Shown here: positions 60,297 through 64,000 of the stretch, in pieces
Position numbering within the stretch: position 1 is the first letter of the stretch
How the letters are laid out: every line of letters begins with the position of its first letter
DNA from: Nocardia sp. SYP-A9097
GTDB lineage: Bacteria; Actinomycetota; Actinomycetes; Mycobacteriales; Mycobacteriaceae
Direction: 5' to 3'
Assembly: GCF_009649815.1 (NCBI RefSeq)
Contig: NZ_WJIC01000020.1
Span: 1 to 64,000, forward strand
DNA: 64,000 bases
Position numbers and translations under genes: made by a program
Notes under the pieces: model-generated
Seen by the model: the letters and a program-made list of their open reading frames with translations, nothing else
Databases searched by the model: none
Told to the model about the DNA's origin: nothing

Positions 60297-60770
60297 ATGA
60301 TCAGCACCACCCGAAAGAAGCTGGGAGCAGCGGTTTTCGCCGCCGCGGCCGTTATCGGCGGGTTCAACGTGGCAACGATCGCACCGGCCCAGGCCGCCCC
60401 GATCGTCGCGCCGGTCCGCACCGCACAGCCGGGCCTGGGCGACCTGCACTCCAAGCTGCAACTGGCACTGAACACCGGCGCCTCCAGCTCGGCACGCGCC
60501 GCGGAACTCGAAGCGGGAGAAGCGGGTCTGCCGCTGCTCGACCAGGTCGGCAGCGTGATGAACACCGTGCCCAGCCTGCGCTGGACGCTCGCCGGACCGG
60601 TCGCACAGAACGGTGACACCCTCACTGCCAACCTGCAGGTCACCGTCGACGGCTACGGCACCTTCCCGAATATCGAGATGGCCTGGCGCGAGATCGACGG
60701 CAGCTGGAAGTTGACTCGCGAGTCCGAGTGCTCGGTGGCCTACTACGCGGGGCAGTCCTGCAACCTGTGA
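60297..60770 (+). CDS. Secreted MTB12-like low-molecular-weight antigen
   Basis: 157 aa exported protein. Signal MISTTRKKLGAAVFAAAAVI continues to cleavage near APAQA-AP (about residue 34). The mature part follows the MTB12/CFP-2 outline: an N-terminal helical stretch (GDLHSKLQLALNTGASSSAR), VPSLRWTLAGPVAQNGDTLT and the NTF2-like end MAWREIDGSWKLTRESECSV, with two Cys near the C-terminus. Function of the family is unknown. ATG 60297 is preceded by no strong ribosome binding site. Sharing an iron box with the hydroxylase suggests iron-regulated secretion and perhaps an envelope role in siderophore handling (inference). Confidence 0.78.
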   Translation: MISTTRKKLGAAVFAAAAVIGGFNVATIAPAQAAPIVAPVRTAQPGLGDLHSKLQLALNTGASSSARAAELEAGEAGLPLLDQVGSVMNTVPSLRWTLAGPVAQNGDTLTANLQVTVDGYGTFPNIEMAWREIDGSWKLTRESECSVAYYAGQSCNL

Positions 60771-60815
60771 TGCTGGCCATTTTGATGCCGTAATCACTGG
60801 TATGGCAGCGTGAAT

Positions 60816-60843
60816 CCCCGGTCATTCCACGGAATGACCGGGG
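60816..60843. terminator. Perfect hairpin between convergent genes
   Basis: CCCCGGTCATTCC (60816-60828) and GGAATGACCGGGG (60831-60843) form a perfect 13-bp dyad (about 11-12 pairs when a loop is allowed), between the MTB12-like stop and the ABC transporter stop. Likely a bidirectional terminator. Confidence 0.7.
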
Positions 60844-60879
60844 CACAGCCATATTTAGACTCAGGTGTCGCGAAAAGTG

Positions 60880-62616
60880 CTACACAGAAGCCGATTCCAG
60901 TCGCCAGCCGGTCGCGCGAGAGCGCTCGTTCCAGAACGCCGCATAGCGGCTGTCCAGCCCCAGCAACTGATCGTGGGTACCGCGCTCCACAATGCGGCCC
61001 GCCTCCATGAACAGAATCTGATCCGCGTGCGCGATGGTGGCCAGGCGATGTGCGACCACCATGACCGTGCGACCCCGGGTCAGCTCGTGCATACCGCGCA
61101 CCACCACCGCCTCGCTCTGCGGATCGAGCGCACTGGTCGCCTCGTCCAAGAGCACCACCGGAGCATCCTTCAACAGGGCGCGTGCGATCGAAACCCGTTG
61201 GCGCTCACCGCCGGACAGCGCGGCGCCACCCTCACCCACGGCACTGTCCCAGCTCCGCGGCAGCCGTTCGGCGATCTCATCCACCCGGGCCGCCGCGGCC
61301 GCCGCACGCACCTGCGCGTCGGTGGCTTCCGGGCGACCGGCCCGAATGTTCTCCAGCACCGAACGATTGAACAGATAGACATGCTGGAATACCAGCGACA
61401 TCCGGCCCAGCAGCGACCGCGACGACTGCGAGCGAACATCGTGACCGCTCACCAGAACTCGACCCGAATCCACATCGTGGAAACGCGCGGCCAAGCGCAA
61501 CACCGTCGACTTACCCGCACCGCTGGGACCGACAATCGCCGTCGTGGTGCCCGGCTCCACCGTGAACGAGAGCTCCGACAGCACCTGCGCGCCGGGGCGG
61601 TAACCGAAGCTCACATTCTCGAACACCACGCTCGGCGCGCCCGGCTCCAGATCCGAATCCGGCTGCGGGAGAGTCGGTTCGGCCAGCAGCGTGGTCACGC
61701 GATCCGCTGCCGACGCGGCGGACCGCAATGCCGTACCCAACTGCGCGGCCTGATTCAACGGCTCGATGAAACGCGCGCTCACCGCGATCAACGCGATGGC
61801 CGCCGCCGCCGAGATCCCGCCGTCGGTCACCTGACCGACCACCAGATACACCAGCACCAGGAACACCGCCTGCACGCACAGCGAAAACACGATCAGGCCG
61901 GGCACACTCGCGAACAGCAGCCCGGTCGCGGCCCTACGCTGACGGGCCAGCGCCGCGTTCAACGCCCTATTACCCTCGCCCACCGCACCGAACGACCGCA
62001 ATACCGGCTGCGCCTGCGCGAACTCCAGCACCCGGGCATTGGCCTCGGCCGACGCCTCATGCAACCGCTCATCCGAGGCCGTATACGAGCGATTCGCCCA
62101 CAGGTTCACCAGATACAACACCGGCGCGGCCGACAACATGGCGAGCGAAATCCGCCAGTCCACGAACAACATTCCGATCGCCACACCCAGCGGCACGATC
62201 ACACCGGTCAGCATCTTCGCCAGCAGGTACGCGATCAGACCCTGCACCTCCCGGACATTCTCCACCATCAGGCGCGACAGCGAACCGGCGTGCTGGGTCT
62301 CGAACCAGCCCAGCGGCAGGGAATTCAGATGGTCGCCGAGGCGGGTCTGCAAACCCTGCTGCATGCCGACACCGATACGCAGGCCCACTACCGCCTGCAC
62401 GAAACCGAAACCGATCACACCCGCCACCGCGACGGCCAGCCCGATGGTCCAACGCCAGGCACCACCGGTGTCCCCGTCGAACAATGCTTCCAGCACCGGC
62501 GCCAGCAGCACATAGGCGGCCGCCTGGCACAGCGCCTGCACGGTGATGGCGGCCACCAATTTCGGTGTCAGCGCGGCGAACTCGCGCGGCACCAGGGCGA
62601 AAACCTTGCGAATCAT
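60880..62616 (-). CDS. ABC half-transporter with fused TMD and ATPase (IrtB-like)
   Basis: 578 aa. Six-helix transmembrane domain residues about 15-300 (type I exporter fold) and ATPase domain about 325-565: Walker A GPSGAGKST, Q-loop VFQHVYLF, signature LSGGERQRVSIARAL, Walker B VVLLDEATSALDP, H-loop AHRLATI. Size, fusion and pairing with a second half-transporter resemble mycobacterial IrtA/IrtB, which import ferric carboxymycobactin. The start overlaps the stop of the upstream half-transporter by 4 nt, so the two form a heterodimer. Position in an iron-regulated siderophore locus supports siderophore transport; import rather than export is inferred from the IrtAB likeness. Confidence 0.92.
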   Translation of the reverse strand: MIRKVFALVPREFAALTPKLVAAITVQALCQAAAYVLLAPVLEALFDGDTGGAWRWTIGLAVAVAGVIGFGFVQAVVGLRIGVGMQQGLQTRLGDHLNSLPLGWFETQHAGSLSRLMVENVREVQGLIAYLLAKMLTGVIVPLGVAIGMLFVDWRISLAMLSAAPVLYLVNLWANRSYTASDERLHEASAEANARVLEFAQAQPVLRSFGAVGEGNRALNAALARQRRAATGLLFASVPGLIVFSLCVQAVFLVLVYLVVGQVTDGGISAAAAIALIAVSARFIEPLNQAAQLGTALRSAASAADRVTTLLAEPTLPQPDSDLEPGAPSVVFENVSFGYRPGAQVLSELSFTVEPGTTTAIVGPSGAGKSTVLRLAARFHDVDSGRVLVSGHDVRSQSSRSLLGRMSLVFQHVYLFNRSVLENIRAGRPEATDAQVRAAAAAARVDEIAERLPRSWDSAVGEGGAALSGGERQRVSIARALLKDAPVVLLDEATSALDPQSEAVVVRGMHELTRGRTVMVVAHRLATIAHADQILFMEAGRIVERGTHDQLLGLDSRYAAFWNERSRATGWRLESASV

Positions 62617-64000
62617 CGTGTTCCCTCCAGCACCACATCCAGTGCCGCCTCATTGATCTCCCACAGGCGCTGATAGAGGCCACCGGCCGCGACCAGGCTC
62701 GAATGATCGCCCCGCTCGACCAGAACGCCGTTCTCCAGCACCAGGATTCGGTCCACACCCGTGATGGTGTGCAGACGGTGCGCGATCACCAGCACGGTGC
62801 GGCCGGCCACCAGCGCGGCCAGCGCGTCCTGCACCGCCGCCTCGGACTCCGGGTCCGCGAAGGCGGTGGCCTCGTCCAGCACCAGTACCGGGGTATCGGC
62901 CAGCAGCGCGCGAGCGATCGAAAGCCGTTGCGCCTCACCACCGGAGAGCGTGGCATCCACACCGATCTCGGAGTCGTAGCCGCGTGGCAGGGTCAGAATC
63001 CGGTCGTGGATCTGAGCGGCGCGGGCCGCGCGCTCCAATGCCCGTTCATCGGCATCCGGGCGGGCCAGCAGCAGATTGTCGCGGATACTGCCGCGAATCA
63101 GCCGCACATCCTGGAAGACGAAACCGACTGTGCGATACAGCTCCTCGGTGCTGAAGTCGCGAATATCGCGGCCGCCGACCGTGATTCGGCCCTGTTGTAC
63201 GTCATAGAAGCGCGGCAGCAGCTTTGCCAGGGTGGACTTGCCCGAACCGCTCGGGCCGACCAGCGCGGTAAGCGTGCCCGGAGCCAGCTCCAGATCGATA
63301 TCGCGCAGCACCTGATGATCATCGCGGTAACCGAAACTCACGCCCTCGAAACTCACCAGTCCGGCAGCGACCGGCTTCGAATTCACGACGCCGGTGACGG
63401 CCGCATTCGACTCCGAACCCGCAGCGCCGGAAGAGGTCTCGACGATGCCCGAAACCGCGGAGCCCGAAGCCAGTTCCGGAGTCCGCATCAGCTCATGCAA
63501 TCTCAGCGCCGCATCACCGGCGGTCCGCAATGCCTGCGCGCCGTAGCCCAGACCCATCAGCGAACTGCCGAGCCCCAGCCCGATCAGCAAGAACGGCAGG
63601 ACATCCAGCGGCTCGATCCAGCCCACACCGACACCGGTCAAGCCCGCCACCACCACCAGCAACATGACGAACACCGGCGAGACCACCGCATCCGAGAGCG
63701 ACTGCACGGAGATGATCGGCATCTTCATCTTGCGCAGACTGTCGGTCTGATGATCGACCGCGTCCTGAAAGACGCTGTGCGCCTTGCCCGCTCGACCGAA
63801 TGCCCGCACCACCTGGATACCGTCCACGAATTCGACGGTCGCCTCCCGGGTGCGCTGCTCGGCGGCGTTGTACACCAGCATGCGCTCGCGGCCCGGCTCG
63901 TCCAGCATCTTCTTCATGCACAGCGCGTACAGCACCAGCGGCAACAACAGGACCAGGGTGAGCCGCCAATCCACGGTCGCCAGATAGATCAGCGTCACCA
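62613..64000 (-). CDS. ABC half-transporter (IrtA-like), N-terminus outside the window
   Basis: At least 462 codons visible; the frame is open to the right edge and the sequence begins inside the transmembrane domain (LIYLATVDWRLTLVLLLPLV), so the start lies beyond the window. ATPase domain: Walker A GPSGSGKST, Q-loop VFQDVRLI, signature LSGGEAQRLSIARAL, Walker B VLVLDEATAFADP (Phe-Ala instead of the usual Ser-Ala), H-loop AHRLHTI. A low-complexity insert (residues about 180-215) joins the domains. Whether it carries the N-terminal flavin/siderophore-interaction domain of IrtA cannot be seen. Coupled to the IrtB-like gene by a 4-nt overlap. Confidence 0.9.
   Translation of the reverse strand, partial: VTLIYLATVDWRLTLVLLLPLVLYALCMKKMLDEPGRERMLVYNAAEQRTREATVEFVDGIQVVRAFGRAGKAHSVFQDAVDHQTDSLRKMKMPIISVQSLSDAVVSPVFVMLLVVVAGLTGVGVGWIEPLDVLPFLLIGLGLGSSLMGLGYGAQALRTAGDAALRLHELMRTPELASGSAVSGIVETSSGAAGSESNAAVTGVVNSKPVAAGLVSFEGVSFGYRDDHQVLRDIDLELAPGTLTALVGPSGSGKSTLAKLLPRFYDVQQGRITVGGRDIRDFSTEELYRTVGFVFQDVRLIRGSIRDNLLLARPDADERALERAARAAQIHDRILTLPRGYDSEIGVDATLSGGEAQRLSIARALLADTPVLVLDEATAFADPESEAAVQDALAALVAGRTVLVIAHRLHTITGVDRILVLENGVLVERGDHSSLVAAGGLYQRLWEINEAALDVVLEGTR

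Noticed and set aside
1..64000. tRNA, rRNA or riboswitch genes
   Set aside because: No cloverleaf, TPsiC-box-like GGTTCRANYCC in a suitable context, rRNA core sequence or known riboswitch core was recognised by eye; a covariance-model search would be needed to exclude small RNAs.

Overview
The window looks like chromosomal DNA of a high-GC mycolic-acid actinomycete, most likely Nocardia. The basis is the codon use (GTG/TTG starts, ATGA/GTGA overlaps), Tat and Sec lipoproteins, an MTB12-like secreted protein, IdeR/DtxR-type iron boxes, and a mycobactin/nocobactin-type siderophore locus next to a ribosomal-protein operon. The genus call is inference; no rRNA or species marker is present.

Layout. 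(1) 1-1.8 kb: minus-strand envelope lipoproteins (DUF3558, LppU-like) and the start of a third gene cut by the window edge. (2) 2-16.5 kb: an accessory and defence island. It holds a Uma2-type nuclease, an all-minus-strand type I restriction-modification locus (RloA/RloB pair, hsdM, hsdS, then hsdR and a YgjP-type metallopeptidase) interrupted by an XRE/DUF5753 + DUF397 regulatory cassette with small genes, and a vapBC toxin-antitoxin pair. (3) 16.6-18.3 kb: ribosomal genes rplN-rplX-rplE-rpsN (minus) with a clear promoter and a perfect terminator hairpin after rpsN; the usual next gene rpsH is absent from the window. (4) 18.4-23 kb: two tandem Tat-lipoprotein M13 metallopeptidases and a YjbR/MmcQ protein. 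(5) 23-64 kb: an iron-controlled siderophore region.

The siderophore region has several transcription units marked by five candidate iron boxes. One divergent pair is a FecB-type receptor and a degenerate stand-alone adenylation-like protein; the latter is followed by a GT4 glycosyltransferase and a glycogen-debranching-like enzyme. One operon (from about 58.8 kb leftward) encodes a formyltransferase, NRPS C*-A-PCP, a second FecB-type receptor, C*-PCP and C-A-PCP-E. A second operon (from about 47.1 kb leftward) encodes ArCP-Cy-A-PCP, C-A-PCP-E-C, a type II thioesterase, a stand-alone KS, AT-KR-ACP and a DrrAB-type ABC exporter. An MbtG-type N-hydroxylase and two IrtAB-like ABC half-transporters complete it. 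Together these predict a lipidated peptide siderophore carrying a 2-hydroxyphenyl-oxazoline or -thiazoline cap, a beta-hydroxy fatty acid and an N-formyl-N-hydroxy amino acid: related to nocobactin/mycobactin but with more modules.

The most unusual signal is a family of REP/BIME-like palindromic elements (32-nt arms) inserted four times, in frame, inside three of the NRPS genes and read in different frames. Other oddities are an Ile in the Walker A motif of the exporter ATPase, two condensation domains lacking the catalytic His, a 19-codon hsdS-tail micro-ORF with its own ribosome binding site in front of hsdR, and the apparent splitting of the spc ribosomal operon.
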